A stretch of 64,000 nt of DNA from positions 10,593,501-10,657,500 of the forward strand of contig JAZBRI010000011.1 of NCBI GenBank assembly GCA_036874045.1. Reading direction: 5' to 3'. The DNA is from Cymodocea nodosa. Its lineage: Eukaryota; Streptophyta; Magnoliopsida; Alismatales; Cymodoceaceae. The notes below the pieces were generated by a model. It was not told where the DNA came from and searched no databases. It saw only the letters and a list, made by a program, of their open reading frames with translations. The stretch's first letter is position 1; every line of letters begins with the position of its first letter. Shown piece after piece: positions 11,394-22,680 of the stretch. The position numbers and the translations under genes are program-made.

Positions 11394-11915
11394 TTTCGAA
11401 AGGACAGAGAGAGGAGTAAGTGGGTTTTTAGACAGTTAAGTTAGTAACTATCTGAAAGATCGAATCTCTTCAAACAGTTAGCCTACTACAGTACCGCCCG
11501 TTACAATAAATGAAGAAAGAAGAATTTCTTCAGATAATTAAGTCTGTAACTATCCGAAATGTTGTAGATTTTGGAAAGTTAGGAAGATAAGGTTCCGAAA
11601 GTGAGAGTCCCTTCTCCAAAGCATTATTTATCTACTGTAATGGCTTGAATGTAATTAAAGGTTTATTAACCCTAAGTTGGGTAGTATATAAACCTTTATG
11701 ATGTTGTAAAACATTGTAGTTGAGTGTATTGAAGCTCATAGAAGAACCCTCAACTCTTCATGAACGTAGGTTGTTGCTGAACCACATAAATCTTGTGTCT
11801 TCATTGTGTTATTTCTTTTTTTTACTCTTCACTTCCAGTTTCGATGAGTTTAGAGGTGAGTGTTTCTAAATCGTGCTATAGAAAGTTGATTGAATGATCA
11901 GTACCAATAGTAACA
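11394..11915 (+). mobile_element. Cop-4 LTR, right part
   Basis: It follows the Cop-3 solo LTR and ends CCAATAGTAACA two bases before a tRNA-Met primer site. It contains a GTATATAAACC segment near 11685-11694 that could be a TATA box, then a CTCAACTCTTCATGAACG stretch and a T-rich run. The link with 9022-9420 rests on element logic (TGTTAG start, AACA end) rather than an intact copy elsewhere. Confidence 0.6.
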
Positions 11916-11917
11916 AC

Positions 11918-11929
11918 TAGTATCAGAGC
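11918..11929 (+). promoter_or_regulatory. Primer-binding site, tRNA-iMet type
   Basis: TAGTATCAGAGC, one change from TGGTATCAGAGC, lies just after the LTR end at 11915. It defines the 5' LTR boundary of the chimeric copia. Confidence 0.85.
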
Positions 11930-11953
11930 AGTAGGTTTTTTCAGTTTAGCAAA

Positions 11954-12775
11954 ATGGCAGACGATAGAAAGCTTAGGATTGAGAAGTTTGATGGAAAATA
12001 TTTCAGATACTAGAGGTCTTAGAGTGAAGACTGTTTGTATTAGAAGGATCTTCATCAACCTCTGTTCAGAAGAAAACTAGAGAAGATGGATCAGGAAGAG
12101 TGGGAGTTGCTAGACAGAAAAACTCTAGGTCTCGTCAGGTAATCACTAGCAAGGAACGTTCATTCTAACATTGCCAAGGAGAAAACAACGGCTGACTTGA
12201 TGAAAGCTTTGTCCAACATGTATGAGAAGCCATCAGCCGCCAACAAGGTATTTCTCATGCGTAGATTATTTAATATGAAAATGCATGAAAGTGGAAATGT
12301 AACAGACCATGTTAATGAGTTAAATATTATTTTGAATCAATTGCATTTAGTAGATATAGTATTTGATGATGAAATCAGGGCATTGATTTTATTATCCTCA
12401 TTACTAGAAAGTTAGTCTCCTATCGTGACTGGTGTAAGTAGTTCACTAGGTCATGAGAAGTTCAAAATGAGTGACATCCAGGATTTAATTTTGAGAGAGG
12501 ACATTCACAGAAAAAGTGATTTGTCAACTTCAACTTCTGCCCTTAGTGTCAAAAGTAGAGGGAGAAGTAAATTAAAACAATTTAAATCCAAAGGAAGGTC
12601 AAAGTCCAAAGGTACCAGTAAAGTGAGATTAGATATCAAATGCTGAAACTACAATCAATGAGGGGGCACTTCAAGTCATAGTGCAAGGCTCCCAAGAAAG
12701 ACAGCAAATGGAAGGAATCAGAAGAAGCAGGTGCAAATGTTGTCACCTATGATTCAGATGATGCCCTAGTATGCT
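11954..12775 (+). pseudogene. Ty1/copia gag (TNT1-94-like, UBN2 family)
   Basis: The frame starts MADDRKLRIEKFDG, the common start of TNT1-94-type gag. It continues with KTTADLMKALSNMYEKPSA, FNMKMHESGNVTDHVNELN and DDEIRALILLSSLLES, a typical UBN2 order. A basic SKGRSKSKGTSK linker follows, then a ruined zinc knuckle: KC, a TGA where Trp is usual, NYNQ with Cys changed to Tyr, and a shifted GHFKSQCK-like tail. Several TAG stops sit at Trp or Gln positions. Gag would form the particle core. It is non-functional here. Confidence 0.85.
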
Positions 12776-13108
12776 GTGTAGACAGTTCAATGACTCATGG
12801 GTACTGGACTTAAGAGCTTCATTCCACACTACCTACAAGAAGGATTTGTTGCACAATTATCATGCAACTCCTATGAAAAAGGTGTACCTAGCTAACAACA
12901 CAAGTTTGGATGTGTTGGGAATAGGAGAGGTACATATTAAAACAAAACAAGGGATATAGAAATTGCAAGAAGTCAGATATGTTCCTGATCTTGCAAAGCA
13001 ATTAATTTCCATAAGCTCCTTAGACAATGATGGTTATCAGATTGCCTTTGGTGTAGGCAAATGGAAGGTAACCAAAGGTGCAAGAATTATTGCCTCAGGA
13101 CAAAGGAC
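12776..13108 (+). pseudogene. Ty1/copia protease remnant
   Basis: The motif reads WVLDLRASFHTT where active family members have WVLDSGASFHTT, so the Gly next to the catalytic Asp is lost. It continues with VYLANNTSLDVLGIGEV and KLQEVRYVPDLAKQLIS, then a GAG-pre-integrase-like KWKVTKGAR. A TAG at about 12957 replaces a probable Trp. Around 13108 the protein switches abruptly to the C-terminal part of an integrase, without the HHCC zinc finger or catalytic core. Confidence 0.8.
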
Positions 13109-13600
13109 TGGCACCTGCTACTAACCTACCAAAATTTCTTTGGGCTGAAGTTGTTGGTACAACTTATCATATCTCCAACAGAACTCATATCAGATCTATG
13201 CTAAATAAGACACCATTTGAACTATGGTATGGAAAGACACCCAATGTTGGATATTTTAAGACATTCAAATGTAAATGTTATGTCTTAAACACTAGAGATG
13301 CTAAAGACAAGTTTGATTCAAAATCAGAACCTACCATACTAGTTGGGTATTCCTCTAGAAGCAAAGCATATAGAGTATATTTTGCTAAAGACAAAAGAGT
13401 AGAGGAAAGTATAAATGTTTAATTTGATGAAGATTTGATACAGAACTTAAGAGATCTGAAGATTGTTAGTGAAAGTGACAATGAAGAATATGAAAAAGAT
13501 AAATGCAAGTAGAAATCCAAGCCTCAAGCATCAGATCAAAATCAAAATGGTTGGAAATTCAAATCAGATCATCCAATAAAACAAATAATTGAAAATATAA
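13109..13600 (+). pseudogene. Ty1/copia integrase, C-terminal part only
   Basis: The reading frame has LPKFLWAEVV, TYHISNRTHIRSMLNKTPFE, LWYGKTPN, FKCKCYVLN and ILVGYSSRSKAYRVY, which is the region after the D-D-E core of a copia integrase. The HHCC domain and both catalytic aspartates are absent. The style matches Sirevirus-like elements such as copia E, unlike the TNT1-94-like gag upstream. A TAA ends the clean frame at 13420, and the frame then degenerates. Confidence 0.8.
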
Positions 13601-13639
13601 CTAAAGGAGTATAGACAAGAAGCAAGACATAAGATATTT

Positions 13640-15190
13640 GCAATTATTGTGCATTTGTGTCAGCCAAAATTAGTGGATGAAGCTTGTAAGGAAAATTACT
13701 AGACAATGGCTATGTAGGAAGAATTAAATTAGTTCTAAAAAAATAATGTCTAGAAATTAGTGAAGAAACCAGTAAGAAAAACCATCATTGGGACCAAATA
13801 GATTTTCAGAAATAAATTAGATGAAGAAGGAAACATAATCAAAAATAAAGCTCAACTAGTTGCACAAGGATATAATCAGTAAGAAGACATTGATTATGAA
13901 GAAACTTTTACACCTGTGGTTAGAATTGTAGCTATTAGAATGCTGCTTGCTTTTACAAGTAGTATGAGAATAAAACTATTTCAAATGGATGTAAAGAGTG
14001 CATTTCTAAATGAAGAAATACAAGAAGTATTTGTCAAGCAGCCCCCCAGATTTGAAGATGAAGTAAATTCAAATCATGTCTATAGATTAAACAAAGCATT
14101 ATATGGTCTGAAATAGGTACCTAAGGTATGGTATGAAAAATTGAAAAAGTTTTTAATTGATAATGATTTCAGCATAGGTAAAGTAGACAACACTTTGTTT
14201 ATTAAAACTATTGATTTGCACATGTTAATTGTTCAAATCTATGTTGATGATATTCTTTTTAGGGCTACATTAGAAAATCTATGTCATGAATTTTAGAATT
14301 TGATGAAAAATGAATTTGAAATGAGCATGATAGGAGAGTTAAAGTTTTTCTTAGGATTAAAGATCCATCAAGTGAAAAATGTCATCTTTGTTAATCAGGA
14401 AAAATATTGCAAAGAAACTCTAAAGAAATTTGGCTTTGAAAATATCAAATCTGCAAACACACCAATGAGTTCAAATACTAAACTTGAAAATGATGACTTA
14501 AGTGTTGCAGTAGATCAAAAGAAATACAGAGGCATGATTGGATCTCTTTTGTATTTATCAGCAAGCAAGCCAGATATCATGTTCAGTGTATGCTTGTGTG
14601 CCAGATTTCAAGCATCACCAAGAGAATCTCATCTGAAATCAGTAAAAAGAATATTCAAGTATTTACAATGTACTAAAGATTTTAGATTATATTACTCAAC
14701 TGATAACAATCTAACTTTAACAAGTTATAGTGATGCAGATTATGTAGGTAGTAGATCAAACAAAAAAAGTACAAGTGGCACATGCCAATTGCTTAAAAAT
14801 TCTTTAATTTTATGGTTCAGTAGGAAATAAAATTGTATTGCATTATCCACTACTAAGGTAAAATATATTGCAACAAGTCTATGTTGTGCTCAAATTTTAT
14901 AGATGCAGCAAACTTTAGCAGATTACAAACTGAAAATTCAGAATACAAAAATATATTGTGACAACAACAATGCAATAAGTTTATCTAAAAATATAGTATT
15001 TCACTCTAGAGCCAAGCATATTGAGATCAGACATCATTTTTTGAGAGATCATATAGAAAAAGTGCATACCTCACTTAAGTTTGTTTCAATAGAAAATCAA
15101 CTTACAAATATTTTTACAAAACCATTAAATGAATCAACATTTAATCATATTAGAAGAAATCTAGGCATATGCTCTATACATGACTTATAA
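13640..15190 (+). pseudogene. Ty1/copia reverse transcriptase and RNase H
   Basis: RT and RNase H follow in order: a GTK.IFRNKL segment, LVAQGYNQ, FQMDVKSAFLN, RLNKALYGLK, the YVDD catalytic box (14240-14251), FEMSMIGELKFFLGLKI, MIGSLLYLSASKPDIMFSV, then RNase H with SYSDADYVGS and SKNIVFHSRAKHIEIRHHFL, ending IFTKPLNESTF...GICSIHDL. About fifteen stops interrupt it; by eye roughly ten are TAG, five TAA and none TGA, mostly at conserved Gln or Trp positions (for example GLK-stop-VP and TK-stop-IF). It would copy the element RNA to DNA; it is dead. Confidence 0.9.
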
Positions 15191-15617
15191 TGCATTCATA
15201 TTGGTTTTATGATTATTACTACTCAAGCTCACCATATGGGAGATTGTTTTCTACTAACGTGTACTCTTGCAAGATTTTAAAGTGTGCATCATCTCAGGGG
15301 GAAAGCAAGTTAAAACATCTATTAGCCAACTCAGGATTAAAAAGGGAGAAGATTTTGACTACAAGAGTTAGGAATAGAGATCTCCTTTTATCTAATGACA
15401 AAAAGGGAGAGAAGAATAAAGAGAATTACATAGAAGAATATGGAATTTACAGACTTGATATTCCCAACACATAGACAAGGGGAGAAATTAACTCCATTAT
15501 ACTGTATTCACTATAAATCTTCGTTTTATTTATTTTTTGTGTGACTAAATATATAGAAATAAACTAGGGAGTGAAATACATGTAATTTAATGTAAATGAT
15601 TTTGTCATTATCAAAAA
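15191..15617 (+). other. 3' untranslated part of the chimeric copia
   Basis: This stretch lies between the RNase H stop and the 3' LTR. It has an open frame (15190-15474) of 94 codons without a recognised domain. A purine run GACAAGGGGAGAA sits at about 15475-15487, and TTTGTCATTATCAAAAAGG lies directly before the LTR, the usual Sirevirus-type approach to the polypurine tract, although the expected GGGGGAGAT is shortened. Confidence 0.5.
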
Positions 15618-17184
15618 GGTTAGAACCCTTGTATTTTGATAATGCAAAAACCTGTGTAAGGAAACAAATTATATTTCACAAATATCACAAGACAATTAAG
15701 CAAACTAAAGATTAGAAGGTAGATAAATAGATACAGGTAGTTCAAAAATTGTTGCTATAGAGAAATAGGAACTTCGGATAGTTACAACACAGGTTAAAGC
15801 TTAAGTATCTGAAAGAAGAAGAAAATTGGAAGGTTACCAAGCTAATTATTCAAAAGTTAGCTTAAAGTAGTAGGGAAACATTTTCGAAAAGTCACATGAC
15901 AAAGTATTCGGTAGAAGAAGACTTTCAGAAGGTTAACAAGCTAAGTATCAGAAAGGCAATTTAAAGCAATAAGAATTCTTTCAGAGAGTTAGAAGGCTAA
16001 CTATTTGAAAATAGAAGGCCTTCAAAAAGTTAGTAAAATAGTTGTTTGAAAAATCAGAAAGTTAAGAAGCTAACTATCTGAAAGTCTAAGGAAATTGAAA
16101 AGTTAGGAAAACTATCTATCCGAAAACTTAAGTTAGATAATTATGCATGTGCAGAATTCAGAAACTCAGTTAGAGGCTTAAAAGGCTTCTTCAAAAAGTT
16201 AGAAAAACTAACTATCCAAAAATTGAGAAGTTTTGAAAGGTTGAAAAATTAACTATCCGAGACTTAAGTTATTCAAATAAACACATGTAGAATTCAAAAA
16301 CTCAGTTAGAGGCTTAAAAGAATTCTTTGAAAAGTTAGAAAAGCTATCTAAAAATTGAGAAGTTTCGAAAGGTTATGGACTCAACTATCTAAACTTAAGG
16401 TGAACTCACGTGTATAACTTAAAAACCCACATGACACAAACAAAAGTCTTAAGTGGATTTTCGGTGAGTTACGACTATCCTTTAAAGAGTTACACAGCTA
16501 ACCATCTAAAAATTAAAGGAAATCAAAAGATTATCTTGAAACTCCCTTCCAAATGGTAACTTACCTTATTTGGACCTGGAAATTCAGTAAAGTACAGTAT
16601 AATACATCCATTAGAAAGAATATGATCATTACACACCTTGGTATAAGTATGATCAGAATAGAAAGAATAAGTCAACGATTAACAAATATTAAGAGCTACA
16701 CAAAATTCTAGTAATACATGTAGTTTGCAAATACAAAAGAGAAATATTCTCAAGCATACTGAAGCACAAAAAGCTCCCTACACCCATACTCTAATTCAAA
16801 GCTCAAAAGTGTTGGTTTGTGGCTGCAACCTAAAAGCTACAATCAAGTTGTTGGTTTGAGTTTCAACCTAAAAATTCAAAAGGTTGGTTTGCTGAAGTTT
16901 TGACCTGAAAACTTCTAAGAAGTTGTTGGTTCTTGCTTCAACCTGAAAGCAAGTGTTTATAAGTGGTAACTTACTTAGTAAAGCCCAAGTGAACCTTGGG
17001 GGTGGATTAGTCGAATTGGTGAACCACTTAAAATCTCCTTGTGTTAATTATTTTTTACTACTTTGCATGTATTTAATACTTGAGTTCATTGATTAATTGA
17101 ATCAACCAACTAAGTATAAAAAGAATCAAAATTACACATAGATCACCATTCACTCCCCCTATAGTGAGTCATATGATCCTAACA
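15618..17184 (+). mobile_element. Cop-3 3' LTR
   Basis: The start is GGTTAGAACCCTTG (first base changed from TGTTAGAACCC) and the end is ACTCCCCCTATAGTGAGTC...GATCCTAACA. It is about 1,567 bp, shorter than the Cop-3 solo LTR because it has fewer tandem units. Dyads of AACTATCYGAAA type and ACTTAAGT boxes are frequent. It differs in family from the 5' LTR (Cop-4) of the same apparent element. Confidence 0.8.
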
Positions 17185-17990
17185 CCTTGTACACCAACCA
17201 TTTCTTGTACAATAGGAAACAAGTATTTTGAGAAGGCCTTAATAGACCTAGGGTTAATGTCATGTCTTCTAGTGTTTATGTGGACTTAGGATTGGATGGA
17301 TTAAAGTTGACTAGCATTTTTATCCAATTAGCTGATAGGTCCATAAGAACCCCATTAGGCATAATAAAAAATCTATTAATTAAAATTAAAGACTTTATCT
17401 ACCCTATAGATTTTATTATTTTAGAAAACCAACCATCACATGGAAAGAAAGATTTTATCCCTTTGATTTTAGGATGACCATTTTTAGCAACATCTGATGT
17501 TGTGATAGGTTGTAGAGATGGAACATTGCATATTTCATATGGTGACTCTAAAGTAGAGTTAAACATTTTTAGTTCCAAGTCTAGTTCCTCAAATGACAGA
17601 GTTAATGTACATTTTAATAGAAATTTTAGGTGATAATATTTTAGATGAAGACTCTACATTAGATGACATTGTAGAAAATTCTTTATTAGAGTCTTTAGAT
17701 TATATAGAAGATGTGGTCAGTATAGATAGTATTTACAATGTAGATCTAGTATGGTCTACTGAATCATTAGGAGATTAGATAGAAAATATTTTGAAACCAT
17801 CAATTATAGGACCACTTGTGCTAGAATTAAAGCCTCTACCTAAAAATCTTAAACATGTTTATTTAGGAGATAATGAGACTCTCCCTATTATCATTTCTGC
17901 TGAGTTATCTAGTGATCAAGAGAGGGCTTTATTAGTGGTTCTAAAAAGACATAAGGAAGCCATAGGATAGACCATGGCTGATATTAAGGG
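17185..17990 (+). pseudogene. Athila-like gypsy protease and linker
   Basis: It opens with TISCTIGNKYFEKALIDLG, the start of an Athila-type retropepsin (CTIGN...ALIDLGA). A frameshift follows, then VYVDLGLDGLKLTSIFIQLA, DRSIRTPLGI, IYPIDFIIL and PFLATSDVVIGC. The linker runs to LELKPLPKNLKHVYLGDN and LPIIISAELS, usual before the RT of this clade. Stops and frameshifts are common. It abuts the Cop-3 LTR at 17184, so gag is missing. Confidence 0.85.
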
Positions 17991-19333
17991 ATAAGTCCTA
18001 GTATAACTCAACATAGAATTAGGGTGGACCCTGATATAATTCCTTCTAGAGACTTTCAAAGAAGATTAAACCCTACCATGAAGGAGGTAGTTAAAAAATA
18101 AATTCTTAAGTGGCTTGACCATGATATCATTTATCTTATTTTTGATAGTCCATGGGTCAGTCCCCTTCATGTAGTACCCAAGAAATCAAGAATAACTGTA
18201 GTTGAAAATAGTCAAAAAGAATTAATACCTACTAGATTGCAAGCTAGGTGGCATGTGTGTGTGGATTATAGGAAGTTGAATGTCGCCACTTGGAAGGATC
18301 ATTTTCTTCTATCCTTTATCAATCAAATGTTAGAACGATTAACAGGGTAAGAATTTTATTGCTTTCTAGACGGTTATTCTGGGTACAATCAAATTCCCGT
18401 AGCTCTTGAGGATCAAAGGAAGAGTACATTCACTTGTCCATTTGGTACGTTTGCATTCAAATGCATGCCGTTTGGTTTATGCAATGCACCGGTGACCTTT
18501 CAAAGTTGTATGACAAGTTTCTACTCTGATATGATTGATAGATTCCTAGAGATCTTTATCGATGATCTTTCAGTCTATGGGGATTCTTTTGATTCTTGTT
18601 TGTCTCAACTAGAGACAGTTTTGGTTAGATGCAGGGAGAAACACTTCATTTTTAACTAGGAGAAATGCCATTTCATGGTTCAGAAAGGAGTTGTTTTAGG
18701 GCATATAATGTCTAAGAAGGGTTTGGAAGTAGATCAAGCCAAAATAGTTGTTATCTTAGGTCTTCCATTCCCTCAAAATATTAAGGATGTTAAAGCATTC
18801 CTTGGGCATGTTGGGTTTTATAGAAGATTTATTAAAGATTTTAGTAAAATTACTCAACCTTTGATGTAGTTGTTGACTAAAGACCATAAATTTGAATTCA
18901 CATTAAAATGTAGAAAGGCCTTTGATCAACTTAAGCTTGCATTGTCATCTACACCTATTGTCCATCCTTCGCGATGGGATCTACCTTTTGAGCTGATGTG
19001 CGACGCATCAGATTATGCATTAGGTGTAGCTTTAGGATAGCATATAAATAGCTTGCCTCGGGTAATTTATTATGTTAGCAAAACTTTAAATCATACCCAA
19101 TTGAACTATATAGTGATTGAGAAAGAATTTCTAGCTGTAGTTTATGCTTTAGAGAAATTTAGACCATATTTACTAGGTTCTCAAGTTATAGTATATACTA
19201 ACCATTTTGTAATTAAGTATCTTCTTGCTAAGAAGGATGCGAAAGCACATCTTATTAGATGGATCCTTCTTTTGCAAGAATTTGATATAGAGATTAGAAA
19301 TAAGAAAGGATGTGAAAATGTTGTAGCAGACCA
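17991..19333 (+). pseudogene. Athila-like gypsy reverse transcriptase and RNase H
   Basis: Motifs in order are PWVSPLHVVPKKS, WHVCVDYRKLN, FLDGYSGYNQIPVALEDQ, MPFGLCNAPVTFQ, the catalytic FIDD (18555-18566) in [30 protein letters not shown], and RNase H with [17 protein letters not shown] and [17 protein letters not shown], ending ENVVADHL. Stops include LTG-TAA-EF at a probable Gln, FN-TAG-EKCHF at a Trp and ALG-TAG-H at a Gln. It breaks at 19333 into a Cop-5 LTR fragment, with a short shared phrase (CCACTTAATCCATAATCT) at the joint. Integrase is absent. Confidence 0.9.
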
Positions 19334-19810
19334 CTTAATCCATAATCTCACATATTAATTTCAAATTCAAATTATCCACGATCTCCATTATCTTTTTGAA
19401 TTTCCACTATGTTCACTTTTTATTTTGAATTTCCACTATTATTTTGAATTTTCACGATTTCATATCATAGATCCACCGAAACTTTATCTTCCTGGAGATT
19501 TGTAGAATATCTTCTAAGTCACTACTTTAGTCGAACACTTATCCTTTAAGTCCTGTAAAGACTCGAAGACTTATCTGTAACTCTTCGAGTTCTTGCACTT
19601 GCAAAACATGTGACTGAGCAAGAAAACTTATCTATTCATTGTCATTTTATAAAACTTGAACAGTTATCTATCCATGTATATAAAAACTCAAATAGTTATC
19701 TAACTCTTTGATTTTCATTACTGAACACACATGAAAAACACGTGAAAACTTAAAACATTAAAAACACACGTGTGGATAACTTAATTATGCGAGTTTTTAA
19801 CATAACTCTT
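19334..19810 (-). mobile_element. Cop-5 LTR fragment (minus strand)
   Basis: It matches 42476-42790 of the copia E 3' LTR, including TTTCAAATTCAAATTATCCACG and TAGAATATCTTCTAAGTCAC. It ends TTTTTAACATAACTCTT where a Gyp-L LTR starts. It contains ACACGTG and AGTTATCTAT-type motifs. No coding potential is seen. Confidence 0.75.
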
Positions 19811-21098
19811 TGTTTAGAATGAAAAAGTGCATAATATTAATGGTTAAATGATGGTTAATTGCATAATATTTTGCTTATCATATGAGAATTAAGCCATTAT
19901 GTTATAATTGCACTACTATATGCTTTAATGAAAAAATCTGCATAATTTCAAGGAATTAGCGTTAATTAAGTACATTTCTGAACTATCGTTAAGTTGCAGA
20001 TTTTTAATTCTTAAGTATCCGAATTTTCTATTATTTCGAAGAGTTATATTGCATGTACTGGACAGTTATGTTTTAAATGCTTAAAGAATATTTTATTATT
20101 TCCTGAAGTACACATCTTGAAACGTTAATGCATGACTTAAGTGAATTTTCGATAAGTTATCTAGTAACTATCCGAAATGCATTTGAACATCGAATAGTAA
20201 GGTTTGCAAGTATCCAAAATATCTTTTTATCATAAAATTTACTAGGACACATGTTGTTATCTAAAAACCTGATCTAAGTGTAGTTTTATAGTATTAAGCA
20301 TGATCTATTTTATTTGCATATATTTATATCATGTACAGGTACATAGTAACAACTCGTTGAGTTACTGTTCTTTTTGTTGAAAGATCATGTGCCAACTCAT
20401 TGAGTTACAGGTTTAAAGGTATGAAAAGGTCATGTGAGAACTCATTGAGTTAGTGAGTAAAAATCGTAAGTTGTATATCTGAACTCATTAAGTTAGAATT
20501 ATACACATGTTGAATTTAAATGCTTTAGTATGTCACGTGAACTGTACATGTATAACTCATTAAGTTAGTATAATTATACACATTAAGTTAATTGAATATA
20601 CACTAAGATAACGCATTGTGTTAGCAAGCTTATAAGTTATTTCTTTATTGCACGTGTTTTATAGTTAAATCAATGAAGTAAGTTCGTTGAGTTATCTATA
20701 ACTCCACAGACCATTTATTTTCTAATATGCCACTATAGTAGTTGCAAAAATAGGATATTTGAAGGAAAACCATGATTACACGTATCACGTAAGAATTCAC
20801 TCATGGAATGAAGAAGAAATCACAATCGTTGATATGAATGAAGGAAATCCAACCAATCATCTAAGCAGAAGTAGTTACTATAGAAAGAAATATAAAAGAA
20901 GAGGAGAAAGACGAATAAGTGTGTGTGTGTAGAGGTGGAGGACCGCACTAACTACAGGCAGCATTAGAAGTTCCTTAAAGCTCCACACCACCACCAAAAT
21001 CACCAACCATTAGAGGTCTGTGAGGATACTTTCCTAATGTTGGGTTGATTCTGAGCCAAACATAGTGACTAACAACCATTGTGAGGAGTGATCACGTC
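19811..21098 (+). mobile_element. Gyp-L LTR, 3' truncated
   Basis: It starts TGTTTAGAATG and runs to GTGAGGAGTGATCACGTC, the same internal point at which the 5198 copy stops. It includes the ACTTAAGTGAATTTTCGATAAG/AACTATCCGAAATGC dyad and the ACTCGTTGAGTTA series. The block around 20340-20700 is the part homologous to the Cop-2 copia LTR. It is joined to a minus-strand Cop-2 LTR. Confidence 0.8.
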
Positions 21099-22680
21099 TA
21101 TAGGATCGTATGGCTACACAAGAGGGGGGTGAATTATGTATTTTTAATATTTTCTGAAATATAATTGAAACTTTAAAACTCAAAAACAAGTCGAGACATT
21201 GTTTTCATAAAATCATTTTTATTCAAGGTTTCAATTACAATATACAATTCAATTCTCCTTAGAAATTGTAGATGCAATTATATTTCGATACCATGTATCA
21301 TCTAAACAATTTCATAACTACAAACAGAGAAAACTAATTTGCGGAATTTAAAACTTTTCTCCCTGTTTGAGATCTTTCTTCTTCTTCTTTTTCTTCTTCA
21401 GCAATTCTTTAGTGACAAATATCTTGTCTTTTCATGTTTCACCGAATTTGCTTTCTTCTGATACTTCAAATCTTCAGTGACGAAAATCTTACCTTTTTAT
21501 GCTTCACTGAACTTTCTTCCACTTGAGAGATTTTTCTTGAAGAGGTGTTTTTGATCCCTGAAAAAGATTTTTCTTTTGGTGTGTAGGGATGGTTTGATCC
21601 TTGAAAAGATTTTTCGTTTTGTGTGCAAGGATGAATTGATCAACGAGAATTCTATGCCTTTTATACTGTATCTTCATTTCATGCATATCCTTCACATTTA
21701 ACCACTACCAGTTTTCCACTTCTCCACGTCTTTTCTTTTTCCTTCATCGAAACACACACGTTCTAACCCACATTTATATTTCGAATTTTCTTTAATCATC
21801 AATCTTGGATCTCTGAAAAATTTCATGCAAAATAAACTTTCTCGTCAAAAGTTTTTCATCAGTGTAATAAGAAGTCATTACTTTAATGTTAACTAAACGA
21901 GTAACACAGGTATATATATATAACTTAACATTTCTAACTTAACGAGTTCACCATGTGCTATTTCACGTGACAAGTATTGTAGCTAACTCAACAAACTAAG
22001 TCTGTGGTGTTATGCTATCTCAACAAACCATCTCCGTTGTGTTATGATAACTCAACGAACCAATAATAAACAAATGTTTTTATAATAAGAATTTTACCAC
22101 GTGCAAAAATAACAACTTAAGTTTATAACGCTAACCTAATGCGTTGCCTTAGTGTTCAATATAGCAACTCAACGCGTTTAGTTATGTTAACTTAACGAGT
22201 TAAACATGTGCACCTCACGTGATACAATACAACATTCGTAACTTATAATTTCACCACGTGTATAACACTAACTTAACGAGCTCGTCTCTTCTTTTACTCA
22301 CTAACTTAACGAGTTATCACGTGACCTATTTTAACCTTTAAGCCTCTAACTTAACGAGTTCTCACGTGACCTCTATACAAACAAAACTCTAACTTAACGA
22401 GTTGTCTAAACGTGCACTGTTCATGATACAGAAGATATAACATTAAAACATATCATGCTTTTCAATAAAAACACACGTTAACTTAACGTTTAGCTAAATG
22501 AGAAATTAATGCAACGAAACGACTAGTTATTAACTTTAGATCCAATACAGACAAGTATTTATATCAGTAAGCTTTTTTTGTATTAATTGATGATTTTAAT
22601 TTCTTTTCACAAGCAATAGTAATTGAGTAAATATGATTATTTTCATTCAACACACATCATCAAAACAAAAATACTCAACA
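21099..22680 (-). mobile_element. Cop-2 3' LTR (minus strand)
   Basis: Read on the minus strand it starts TGTTGAGTATTTTTG at 22680 and ends CCCCCCTCTTGTGTAGCC...GATCCTATA at 21099. It is about 1,582 bp. The polypurine tract AAAGAGGGAGAT lies immediately before its start, so this is a 3' LTR. TAACTTAACGAGTT and CACGTG motifs recur through 21900-22500. Confidence 0.85.

Noticed and set aside
15190-15474. A 94-codon open frame after the copia RNase H as an accessory gene.
   Set aside because: No domain and no homologous copy elsewhere in the window; it looks like 3' noncoding sequence before the LTR.
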